DNA of 7,175 bases from Acidimicrobiia bacterium. Its GTDB lineage: Bacteria; Actinomycetota; Acidimicrobiia; Spongiisociales; ZC4RG35. The position numbers and the translations under genes were made by a program. The notes under the pieces were generated by a model. The model was not told where the DNA came from, ran no database searches, and was given only the letters and a program-made list of their open reading frames with translations. The stretch spans positions 1 to 7,175 of the forward strand of contig JAUXMQ010000053.1 of assembly GCA_030623125.1 (NCBI GenBank), given 5' to 3'. Positions 1 to 6,413 of this stretch are shown here, piece after piece (the stretch's first letter is position 1; the number at the start of each line of letters is the position of its first letter).

Positions 1-1195
1 AGATTCGCTCAGCGACGTCGGCAGGCATTCCCGAACCGTCATCAGCAACCGTGATGACCACCGATCCTGGCCCATTTCGCGCCGTGATGGCGAGGGTGCC
101 TCCCTCATCCATGGCATCGGCGGCGTTGTCGATGAGGTTGGTCCACACCTGGTTCAGGTCGCGGCCGGGCGCCTCCACGGCCGAGAGGTCATCGGCGAAG
201 TCAGTCACCACTTCGACATCGCCAAGCTTGTGTTTGAGAAGGACCAGTGTGTCGGCAATGCCGGCGGTGGGGTTGATCTCTTGGATCGGTGCCTGGTCGA
301 GATATGAGTACTCCTTGACGATCCTCACCAACTCAGAGATACGCCGCGCGCCTATGCCGACCTCATCTATCACTTGCTCGGCCATTTCCCTGAGCGCCAG
401 CCATCGGGCGAAATGGGTGACGAGGTTTGGATCTAGCTGCTCGGTGGCCCTTTCGAGCAGGTCTGTGGTCCAACCGGCCTCTACCAAAGCCGGTGCCAAC
501 TCCCAGGCATCCGCTATCGCGTGATCCGATAACCACATCGCGATCACATCCTCAGCGTCGCTTCTCTCCAGGGAGGACATCTTGGAAGGCGGGTCGGGAG
601 CCACCAGCTCGGCTCCCTCTCCGAGCGAGAGGGCAAGGGTCTCAGCTTCGCGGCCGAGGTCGTCGTAGATGCGTGACAACTCCTGGGCACTGCGTCCAAC
701 CGCTGCCGCCGGGTTGTTCAGCTCGTGCATCAACTGGGCAGCCATTTTCCCCAAGGCGGCCATGCGTTCCTCATGTCGGAGGGTGTCCTCGATCCCCCGG
801 AGTCGCGATGTGACCGTTCGGAACATTCGCCGAACGACGCGGGGGTCCCCTAGAAGAGTCTCAAAAGCCGACACCGGGATTCTGATGGCGAGCGTCTTTG
901 CCGATGCCGCGACGGTCGCAGTCCGGGGCGCCTCGTCCAGCAGGGCGATCTCTCCAACTACCTCACCTGGATTGATCCGGGCGAGCTCGACCTCCTTGCC
1001 TCCACTGAGCTTGGTCACGACCAGTTCGCCCTCAGCAACCACATACATCTCCTCGGACTCGCTGCCCTCTTCGATGATCACATCGCCGGATTCCAGGTCT
1101 ATCTGCTCTGACAGCTCGCAGACACTCTCGATCAGGTCGTCGCTGAGGTCGGCGAAGTAGGGGAGCCCTCGGAGTATCTCGGCTGTGGTTGTCAC
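1..1195 (-). CDS. Cyclic-nucleotide-binding-domain sensor histidine kinase (C-terminus cut by window edge)
   Basis: My own minus-strand translation gives 398 open residues with no stop before the window edge. The GTG start overlaps the upstream stop as GTGA; no clear Shine-Dalgarno is visible, so translation is probably coupled. Residues about 5-130 form a cNMP-binding domain with the phosphate-binding cassette GEIALL (81-86) and PRTAT (90-94), including the Glu and Arg that contact a cyclic nucleotide in the CRP/PKA fold. A short helix (about 130-150) leads to the H-box MHELNNP with phospho-acceptor His157. Residues about 190-265 are an extra charged, probably helical insert, followed by the second dimerisation helix (about 266-297). 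The ATPase domain shows the N-box NLIDNAADAM (353-362) and the G1 box DDGSGMP (385-391); the later ATP-lid motifs should lie beyond position 1. No transmembrane segment or signal peptide is seen, so it is cytoplasmic. The obvious partner is the receiver domain encoded just upstream. The ligand is not known; cAMP or cGMP is only inferred from the cassette. Confidence 0.93.
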   Translation of the reverse strand, partial: MTTTAEILRGLPYFADLSDDLIESVCELSEQIDLESGDVIIEEGSESEEMYVVAEGELVVTKLSGGKEVELARINPGEVVGEIALLDEAPRTATVAASAKTLAIRIPVSAFETLLGDPRVVRRMFRTVTSRLRGIEDTLRHEERMAALGKMAAQLMHELNNPAAAVGRSAQELSRIYDDLGREAETLALSLGEGAELVAPDPPSKMSSLERSDAEDVIAMWLSDHAIADAWELAPALVEAGWTTDLLERATEQLDPNLVTHFARWLALREMAEQVIDEVGIGARRISELVRIVKEYSYLDQAPIQEINPTAGIADTLVLLKHKLGDVEVVTDFADDLSAVEAPGRDLNQVWTNLIDNAADAMDEGGTLAITARNGPGSVVITVADDGSGMPADVAERI

Positions 1196-2847
1196 AGAGA
1201 CGCCAGGTGCTGATGCACGAAGCGAATAGCGGTTGAACCTTCCCCGGTGGCGCCGGCCACTCGTCGAATCGAGCCGTGACGGACGTCGCCCGCCACGAAG
1301 ATCCCGGGAACGGAGGTTTCCAGAGGCATCGGTTCGCGGTCGACGTTCCAGCCTTTGAGGGTGTCGATATCAGATCCCGCGAGGACGAAACCGCGATCGT
1401 CGAGCTGAACCACGTCGCCAAGCCAGTCGGTGTGCGCCTTCTGACCGACGAATATGAACAGGGCACCCGCATCGACTTCTGTGGTTTCGTCGGAATCGAG
1501 GTCCAGGAAGACGATCGACTCGAGATGGTCGCTGCCCTTGGCCTCGAGGACCCTTGACCGCGGCAGGAGGGAAACGGAATCGTTGGCGGCGATGTTGTCG
1601 ATCAAGTACTGGGACATCGTTTCGCCCAAGTCGGCCCGTCGTATGGCAATGGTGACCGAGTCGGTGAATCTGGTGAGGAATAGCGCCGCCTGACCGGCGG
1701 AGTTGCCCCCGCCAACGACATACATAGGCTGGCCGCGGTGATAGTTGGCTTCGATGTTCGAGGTGCCGTAGTAGACGCCGGCCCCCGACAATTGCTCGAG
1801 ACCTTCGGCGGAGAGACGTCGGTAGGCAACGCCACTGGTCACTATCAGCGCTTTGGCGGTGAGTGTTGATCCGTCCGCCATGTGGAGGATCTTGAACGGA
1901 TCCTTTCGCTCGACTCTCACGACTTCCGCCGGGACCAGGATCTCAGCGCCCAGACGCGTCGCCTGGGAATACGCCCTTCTGGCGAGGTCGGCCCCGCTGA
2001 TGCCCTTCGGAAAGCCGAGGTAGTTCTCGATCAGCGTCGACTGTGCTGCCTGACCTCCTGGCGCCGATGACTCGATGAGGACGGTCTTGAGGCCCTCCGA
2101 TGCTCCGTAAACCGCGGCTGCCAATCCGGCAGGGCCGGCGCCCACGATTGCCACGTCGTAGGTCGGCGAACTGGCATGGGTTTTCAGACCGATGCGTTCG
2201 GCGAGCTCGTTTGGGCTCGGGTTGGTCATCGGGTCGCCGTCAGTGAGAAGTACAAGGGGAAGGTCGACGAGTTCGACACCGGCCGACTCCATGAGACGGT
2301 CGGCCTCGGGGTCTTGTTTCAGCGTGAGTGATCGATAGGGGATCTGATTCATGGCGAGAAAGGCCTTGAGCTCAAAGGCCGGCTTTGACCACTCCTGACT
2401 GATGATCCTTATCCCGTCGAACGTCGGCCGGAACCCTGCCTGCCAGTCACTGAGCAGATCGTCGAGAACCGGATAGAGCTTCTGGTCGGGTGGGTCCCAG
2501 GGCTTCATGATGTAGTTGTCGAGGCCGATGTCGTTGATGGCGTCGATCGCCACATCGGTGTCGGCGTAGGCCGTGAGCAGAGCCTTCTTCGTAGTCGGGA
2601 ACAACTCCAACGATTCTCGGAGAACGTCGACTCCGGACACGACCGGCATGCGCTGATCCGAGAGGATCAGTGCCAATGGGTCACCTCGGAGTGCAAGCTC
2701 CTTGATCGTGTCGATCGCCTCCTGGCCACCGGTGGCCCCCAGGATTCGGTAGTCGGCCGCGTAGTTGGATCTCAGATCCCGCTGTACCGCGCTCAGAACC
2801 CCAGGCTCATCGTCGACAGCGAGTATGACGGGGCGTGCTTCGGTCAC
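1192..2847 (-). CDS. Fused response-regulator receiver / glutaredoxin-like / thioredoxin-reductase-like FAD oxidoreductase
   Basis: 551 residues, GTG start overlapping the zinc-finger gene's stop as GTGA. Residues 1-135 are a complete receiver domain: acidic pocket D12/D13, phospho-acceptor D64 (in LSDQRMP), T92 and K115 (MKPW). Residues about 146-222 resemble a glutaredoxin fold (helix with KAFLAMNQIPY, cis-Pro segment DLPLVLLTDG), but the CPxC positions read S154 and A157. From residue 229 there is a thioredoxin-reductase-like flavoprotein: FAD-binding GAGPAG (236-241), PGGQ (263-266), NAD(P)H-binding GGGNSAG (379-385) with a following RR (403-404), and FAD-closing AGDV (519-522). The CxxC expected in the pyridine-nucleotide domain is replaced by GTSN (361-364). 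I find no cysteine in the whole protein. It matches the architecture that RefSeq names fused response regulator/thioredoxin-disulfide reductase, but disulfide reduction is unlikely. It may transfer electrons to a quinone, another flavin acceptor or oxygen, under control of the adjacent kinase; that role is inference. Confidence 0.94.
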   Translation of the reverse strand: MTEARPVILAVDDEPGVLSAVQRDLRSNYAADYRILGATGGQEAIDTIKELALRGDPLALILSDQRMPVVSGVDVLRESLELFPTTKKALLTAYADTDVAIDAINDIGLDNYIMKPWDPPDQKLYPVLDDLLSDWQAGFRPTFDGIRIISQEWSKPAFELKAFLAMNQIPYRSLTLKQDPEADRLMESAGVELVDLPLVLLTDGDPMTNPSPNELAERIGLKTHASSPTYDVAIVGAGPAGLAAAVYGASEGLKTVLIESSAPGGQAAQSTLIENYLGFPKGISGADLARRAYSQATRLGAEILVPAEVVRVERKDPFKILHMADGSTLTAKALIVTSGVAYRRLSAEGLEQLSGAGVYYGTSNIEANYHRGQPMYVVGGGNSAGQAALFLTRFTDSVTIAIRRADLGETMSQYLIDNIAANDSVSLLPRSRVLEAKGSDHLESIVFLDLDSDETTEVDAGALFIFVGQKAHTDWLGDVVQLDDRGFVLAGSDIDTLKGWNVDREPMPLETSVPGIFVAGDVRHGSIRRVAGATGEGSTAIRFVHQHLASL

Positions 2848-3110
2848 ATCACCAGCACATCGTCAGCGAAGCAGTATCTCCAGGTCTCGCCGGGCTCGAT
2901 CGAGGTGACGAGCGGATGGCCGTGCTGTTCCCAGTGCCCCCGTGCGTGTCGATTCTTGGAGTTGTCGCAGCAGCCCACCAACCCGCAATCCAGACAGGAG
3001 CGGAGATGGACCCAGGTGTCTCCCACGGCGATACATTGCTCGCAGCCGGTGGACCCTGGTTCGGCAACGGTCGTCACATTGTCGAGATGCTCACAGGTTC
3101 TGGCGCTCAT
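2844..3110 (-). CDS. UBP-type zinc-finger protein
   Basis: 88 residues from ATG at 3110. I prefer this start because an AAGGAG sits just upstream; a longer in-frame ATG at 3128 would begin inside a hairpin and lacks such a site. Nearly the whole protein is one ZnF-UBP domain. The likely metal ligands are C6/H8, C23/C26, C39/C42, C47 or C48, and His residues among H55, H59, H63 and H65, followed by the family's HPL segment and a Trp-aromatic pair (W77, Y79). In eukaryotes this fold, found in deubiquitinases and HDAC6, binds the free C-terminal Gly-Gly of ubiquitin. Stand-alone bacterial members are common but their ligand is not known to me. No membrane segment or signal peptide. It is the first gene of a three-gene unit and its stop codon overlaps the start of the receiver/flavoprotein gene, so it probably acts with that protein, perhaps as a binding or docking partner (inference). 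The family call is firm; the function is open. Confidence 0.9.
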   Translation of the reverse strand: MSARTCEHLDNVTTVAEPGSTGCEQCIAVGDTWVHLRSCLDCGLVGCCDNSKNRHARGHWEQHGHPLVTSIEPGETWRYCFADDVLVM

Positions 3111-3114
3111 TGAT

Positions 3115-3120
3115 CTCCTT
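3115..3120 (-). promoter_or_regulatory. Ribosome binding site of the zinc-finger gene
   Basis: On the minus strand AAGGAG is followed by four bases (ATCA) and then ATG at 3110. Spacing is a little short but the match is good. It decides between two in-frame ATG codons 18 bases apart and favours the shorter protein. Confidence 0.6.
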
Positions 3121-3126
3121 GATAAC

Positions 3127-3157
3127 ACGTGTAGCCCGCAATAGGCGGGCTACACGT
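3127..3157 (-). terminator. Perfect 13-bp intercistronic hairpin between the Cox genes and the zinc-finger module
   Basis: The arms ACGTGTAGCCCGC (3127-3139) and GCGGGCTACACGT (3145-3157) are exact reverse complements around a five-base loop. The hairpin starts 18 bases after the medium-subunit stop codon and ends six bases before the zinc-finger gene's AAGGAG. On the minus strand the stem is followed by GTTATC, without a proper U-run, so a classical Rho-independent terminator is doubtful. It could instead be a leaky terminator, an mRNA end-stabiliser or processing site that separates the two modules, or a structure that affects access to the ribosome binding site. The palindrome is directly visible; the role is inferred. 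Confidence 0.55.
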
Positions 3158-3175
3158 TCTCGTTGATCGTTTTGT

Positions 3176-4033
3176 TCAGATGCTGGCCAGGGCCTGCCTT
3201 ATCGCTCGACCCACATAGACCTTGGCGAGATGGCTCTTGTACTCCTCGGATCCGTACAGATCTTCGAGCACCGTCACCCCCTCGAGAGCATGTTCTGCTG
3301 CGGCCGCCACCGCGGCGTCCGAGCCGTCGGTACCGACAAGCGCATCAGCGACGCCAGAGGCCAGCGTCGGCTTGACGCCGACCCCGGTGAGAGCCACCCG
3401 GGCGGCCTCGATCGATCCGTTTGACTTCTTCACCCAGGCGGCCGCTCCGGCAACGGCGTAGTCGGAGTGACCACCTCTGCGTCCGAGCTTGTCATAAGCA
3501 GAACCTTCGCCCGCACCAGACTTTGGCAGTCTGATGGAGGTGAGGATCTCGTTCGGGTTCAGCGCCGAAGTCAAAGAGTCGACGAAGAACTCAGCCGCGG
3601 GGATTTCCCGTGTCCCGGATAAGGATTGAGCAACCATTACCGCACCGCAAGCGATTGCACCCGCAGGCTGGTCGGCCGCCACGTCGGCGTGCGCCAATGC
3701 ACCACATGTGGTCCCCCGGTTTCGCACCTGCACATCCCCGGTGAGGGATGCCGCGGTCGCCAGAGCGGCGGCATTGGAGCCAACCGCATCATTGGAAGCG
3801 GTTTCGCCATGAGTTACCAGGGCACCGATCGAGATGTGATCTCCACCGTCTTCAATGGTGTCGAGGCCGGGTATGCGAGCGATGTCCACTATCACTGATG
3901 GGGAGAAGAGCCGCATCTTCATCAGTGGAATGAGACTCATTCCGCCGGCCATCACCTTGGAATCATCACCGAGCGCGCCGAACGCCTCCTCAAGCGATCC
4001 GGGAGCTACGTAGTCGAATTGTCTCGGGTACAT
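3176..4033 (-). CDS. coxM: Molybdenum hydroxylase FAD-binding medium subunit (CoxM-like)
   Basis: 285 residues, the usual length of CoxM/CutM-type subunits. In this family the subunit binds FAD, takes electrons from the small subunit's iron-sulphur clusters and passes them to the respiratory chain or another acceptor. The first FAD motif is AGGMSLIPLMKMR (29-41). The second, at about 107-121, reads TTCGALAHADVAAD, where most relatives have TIGG then AxADPAAD, so it is somewhat divergent. The C-terminal CO-dehydrogenase flavoprotein domain (about 175-285) includes KLGRRGGHSDYAVAGAAA. The start is ATG, one base after the large-subunit stop, with GAGGGG (4039-4044) as a moderate ribosome binding site inside the end of the large-subunit gene. 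It is the last gene of the S-L-M set and is followed by the hairpin at 3127-3157. The protein has no export signal, as expected for a cytoplasmic or inner-membrane-associated complex. The symbol follows the family, not a proven CO-oxidising role. Confidence 0.95.
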   Translation of the reverse strand: MYPRQFDYVAPGSLEEAFGALGDDSKVMAGGMSLIPLMKMRLFSPSVIVDIARIPGLDTIEDGGDHISIGALVTHGETASNDAVGSNAAALATAASLTGDVQVRNRGTTCGALAHADVAADQPAGAIACGAVMVAQSLSGTREIPAAEFFVDSLTSALNPNEILTSIRLPKSGAGEGSAYDKLGRRGGHSDYAVAGAAAWVKKSNGSIEAARVALTGVGVKPTLASGVADALVGTDGSDAAVAAAAEHALEGVTVLEDLYGSEEYKSHLAKVYVGRAIRQALASI

Positions 4034-4034
4034 A

Positions 4035-6413
4035 TCAGCCCCTCGCTTCCTGCATCGCCGCCCAGACCCGTTTTGGTCTGAGTGGCATGTCGATGTGTTT
4101 GACTCCCATGGGACTCAGGGCGTCCACCACCGCGTTGACGATGGTCTGTGCCGTTCCAATCGTCCCTGCTTCGCCGATTCCCTTGGCACCGATGGAGTTG
4201 ATGTTCGTCGGTGTGACCGTGCTGTCCAGTTCGTAGAACGGCACATCACCCGCCGTCGGGATCGGGTAGTCGAGCAGTGACCCGGTCAGCATATTGCCGT
4301 CTTCGTCATAGACAGCCTCTTCGAACAGCGCCTGTCCGATGCCTTGGGCCACCCCGCCGTGCACCTGTCCGGCAACGATCATCGGGTTGATCTGGTTGCC
4401 ACAATCATCAACGGTTATGTACCGGAGGATCTTGACGTCGCCGGTGTCAGCGTCGACCTCAACCATTGCCAGATGGGCACCAAACGGCCATGTCGCGTTG
4501 GGCGGGTCGTATATGACGTGCGATTCGAGACCACCTTCGATCTCGCTTTCACCGAGTCGATGGGGTAGGTATGCCGCAGCGGCGATCTCACTCCACTCGA
4601 TGCTGCTGTCGGGGGATCCAACAACCGAGGCACCTTCCGCGCTCAACTCGATGTCCTCAGCTGAGGCTTCGAGAAGATGAGCGGCGATGTCCTTGGCCTT
4701 AACCGCGACTCTTTCAGCGGCATCGAAGGTTGCCGTGCCGTCAACCGCCAGAGAGCGGCTGCCGAACGTGCCAATCCCCATGGGTGATTCTTCGGTGTCT
4801 CCGTGAATTACCCTGATGTTCTCCACCGGAAGCCCCAGCCTGTCGGACACGAGCTGTGCCCATGTTGTCTCGTGGCCTTGGCCACTGGGGCCCGTGCCGG
4901 TGATGACCGTGACCGAGGTGTCCGGGTTGACCCTGACCAGACTCGTGCCATAGAAACCAGCTGGCAACCCGTATGTGGACCAGGAGAATCCAAGCTCGGA
5001 GAGCGCAGTGGGTGCGAAACCACACACTTCGCAGTAGGTCGCGACCCCGATACCGACATGACGCCCCTCGGCCCGTGCTGCATCGCGCTCGGCCTTGAGA
5101 CCCTCGTAGTTCGACACTTCGACCAGCTTGTCGAGGTTGGTCGCATAGTCGCCGGTATCGATAGCGAACCCGATCGGCGACACAACGGCCTCGTCGAACT
5201 TGTCAATGAAGTTCTTCTTGCGCACATCAACCGGGTCGACTCCGATTTCTCTTGCAAACGCGTCGATCACGCGCTCCAGGTAGTAGGCCGCCTCCGGTCG
5301 ACCGGCCCCCCGGTAAGCGTCGGTGGTCATGGTGTGGGTGAACACACACGTTGCTTTCCAATGTGTCGGGAACTTGTACTGGCCCGATCCGATGAACAGA
5401 CCCAGAAATGGGATAGCAGCGCTGAGGTTCTGCTCGTAAGCCCCCATGTCGGCGATTGCGTCGAGCTCATACCCGAGAATCTCACCGTCTTTGGTACCGG
5501 TAACAGTCGCAGTCCCCACCCAACCCCGTCCGTGAGTAGATGAGCCAGGTGCTTCTCGTCGGGTCTCAGTCCACTTGACCGGTCGTCGAAGCTGTTGCGC
5601 TGCGAAACAGGCCAGGATCTCATCGCTGTACACGTTGAGCTTGACACCGAATCCACCTCCTACCTCCGGCGCGGTCACATGAACCTGATTCGAATCAAGC
5701 CCAAAGGTGGTCTTGATCGCTCCCATCAGTGCGTGAGGTATCTGCGAGCTCGAATGGACCCTGAACCGCTGATACCCCTCCTTCCACTCGGCGAGAACGG
5801 ACCGGGGTTCGATCGCCACCGGGATCAGCCGCTGGTTCACAGCTTCGATCGAGACTGTGATGGTGTCATCGCGAGCCTTGGCATCGGCGATCGTCTGTTT
5901 GGTGGCGGCAATGCCCTCTTCGTCCCCAAAAGGACCCGCTTCCCAGGCGACGATCACATTCGACTCCAGGTCGTCATGAACGAGCGAGGCATCGGAGGCC
6001 GACTCCTTGAGATCGATCACGGCCTTCATCTGCTCGTAGTCGACATCGATCAGATCGGCGGCGTCCTTCGCCTCAACAGCGCTTTCGGCGACGACCATGG
6101 CCACCGCCTCACCGACATGGTTGACCTTTCCGTGTGCCAACAGAGGACGTCCCTTGGCCACGACCACCTGGGCGAGCAGGTCACCGAGGTGAGCTACATC
6201 ATCGTGGATGTAGACCGCGACGACACCATCAGCAGCCACGGCGGCGCTGGTATCGATCGAATTGATCACAGCGTGTGCATAGGGGCTGCGGGCAAACGCC
6301 ACGTGAGTCGTCCCGACAGGGGCGATGTCATCGACGTACTGGCCCAAACCCTGAATCAAGGCGGGATCCTCTCTACGTCTTACCGAACCGCCTAAAGCAC
6401 TAGTAGTCGCCAT
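4035..6413 (-). CDS. coxL: Molybdenum hydroxylase large subunit, form II CoxL-like (Mo-MCD binding)
   Basis: 792 residues, full length for the family. This subunit holds the molybdenum-cytosine-dinucleotide cofactor and is the site of substrate hydroxylation. The N-terminal a/b-hammerhead domain (about 15-135, RREDPALIQGLGQYVDDI) is followed by the Mo-binding region: VGGGFG (251-256), AYRGAGR (366-372), GQGHET (511-516), QVHGG (683-687) and GIGEAG (745-750), whose Glu748 matches the catalytic Glu of the family. Proven CO dehydrogenases (form I) have AYxCSFR with a Cys that carries the copper of the Mo-S-Cu site; here that position is Gly369. This is therefore form II, and CO may not be its main substrate; an aldehyde, N-heterocycle or other small molecule is possible. 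The start is ATG, overlapping the small-subunit stop by one base (TGATG), with a strong AAGGAGG six bases upstream. No accessory genes such as coxD-G or a MobA-like inserter are in the window. Confidence 0.95.
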   Translation of the reverse strand: MATTSALGGSVRRREDPALIQGLGQYVDDIAPVGTTHVAFARSPYAHAVINSIDTSAAVAADGVVAVYIHDDVAHLGDLLAQVVVAKGRPLLAHGKVNHVGEAVAMVVAESAVEAKDAADLIDVDYEQMKAVIDLKESASDASLVHDDLESNVIVAWEAGPFGDEEGIAATKQTIADAKARDDTITVSIEAVNQRLIPVAIEPRSVLAEWKEGYQRFRVHSSSQIPHALMGAIKTTFGLDSNQVHVTAPEVGGGFGVKLNVYSDEILACFAAQQLRRPVKWTETRREAPGSSTHGRGWVGTATVTGTKDGEILGYELDAIADMGAYEQNLSAAIPFLGLFIGSGQYKFPTHWKATCVFTHTMTTDAYRGAGRPEAAYYLERVIDAFAREIGVDPVDVRKKNFIDKFDEAVVSPIGFAIDTGDYATNLDKLVEVSNYEGLKAERDAARAEGRHVGIGVATYCEVCGFAPTALSELGFSWSTYGLPAGFYGTSLVRVNPDTSVTVITGTGPSGQGHETTWAQLVSDRLGLPVENIRVIHGDTEESPMGIGTFGSRSLAVDGTATFDAAERVAVKAKDIAAHLLEASAEDIELSAEGASVVGSPDSSIEWSEIAAAAYLPHRLGESEIEGGLESHVIYDPPNATWPFGAHLAMVEVDADTGDVKILRYITVDDCGNQINPMIVAGQVHGGVAQGIGQALFEEAVYDEDGNMLTGSLLDYPIPTAGDVPFYELDSTVTPTNINSIGAKGIGEAGTIGTAQTIVNAVVDALSPMGVKHIDMPLRPKRVWAAMQEARG

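Noticed and set aside
51..1160. Several plus-strand open frames at the left end
   Set aside because: The minus strand here encodes a clear histidine kinase (cNMP domain, H-box, N-box, G1 box) in one uninterrupted frame, so the plus-strand frames are shadows.
3111..3128. Longer zinc-finger protein starting at ATG 3128
   Set aside because: The six extra residues would begin at the foot of the 13-bp hairpin without a ribosome binding site, whereas ATG 3110 has AAGGAG four bases upstream.
4803..5543. Long plus-strand open frame opposite the large-subunit gene (246 codons)
   Set aside because: It lies entirely antisense to a well-conserved gene, has no recognisable motif, and is expected from high-GC codon bias.
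5595..6395. Plus-strand open frame of 266 codons opposite the N-terminal part of the large subunit
   Set aside because: Antisense shadow: its composition mirrors the complementary codons of the real gene and no domain is visible.
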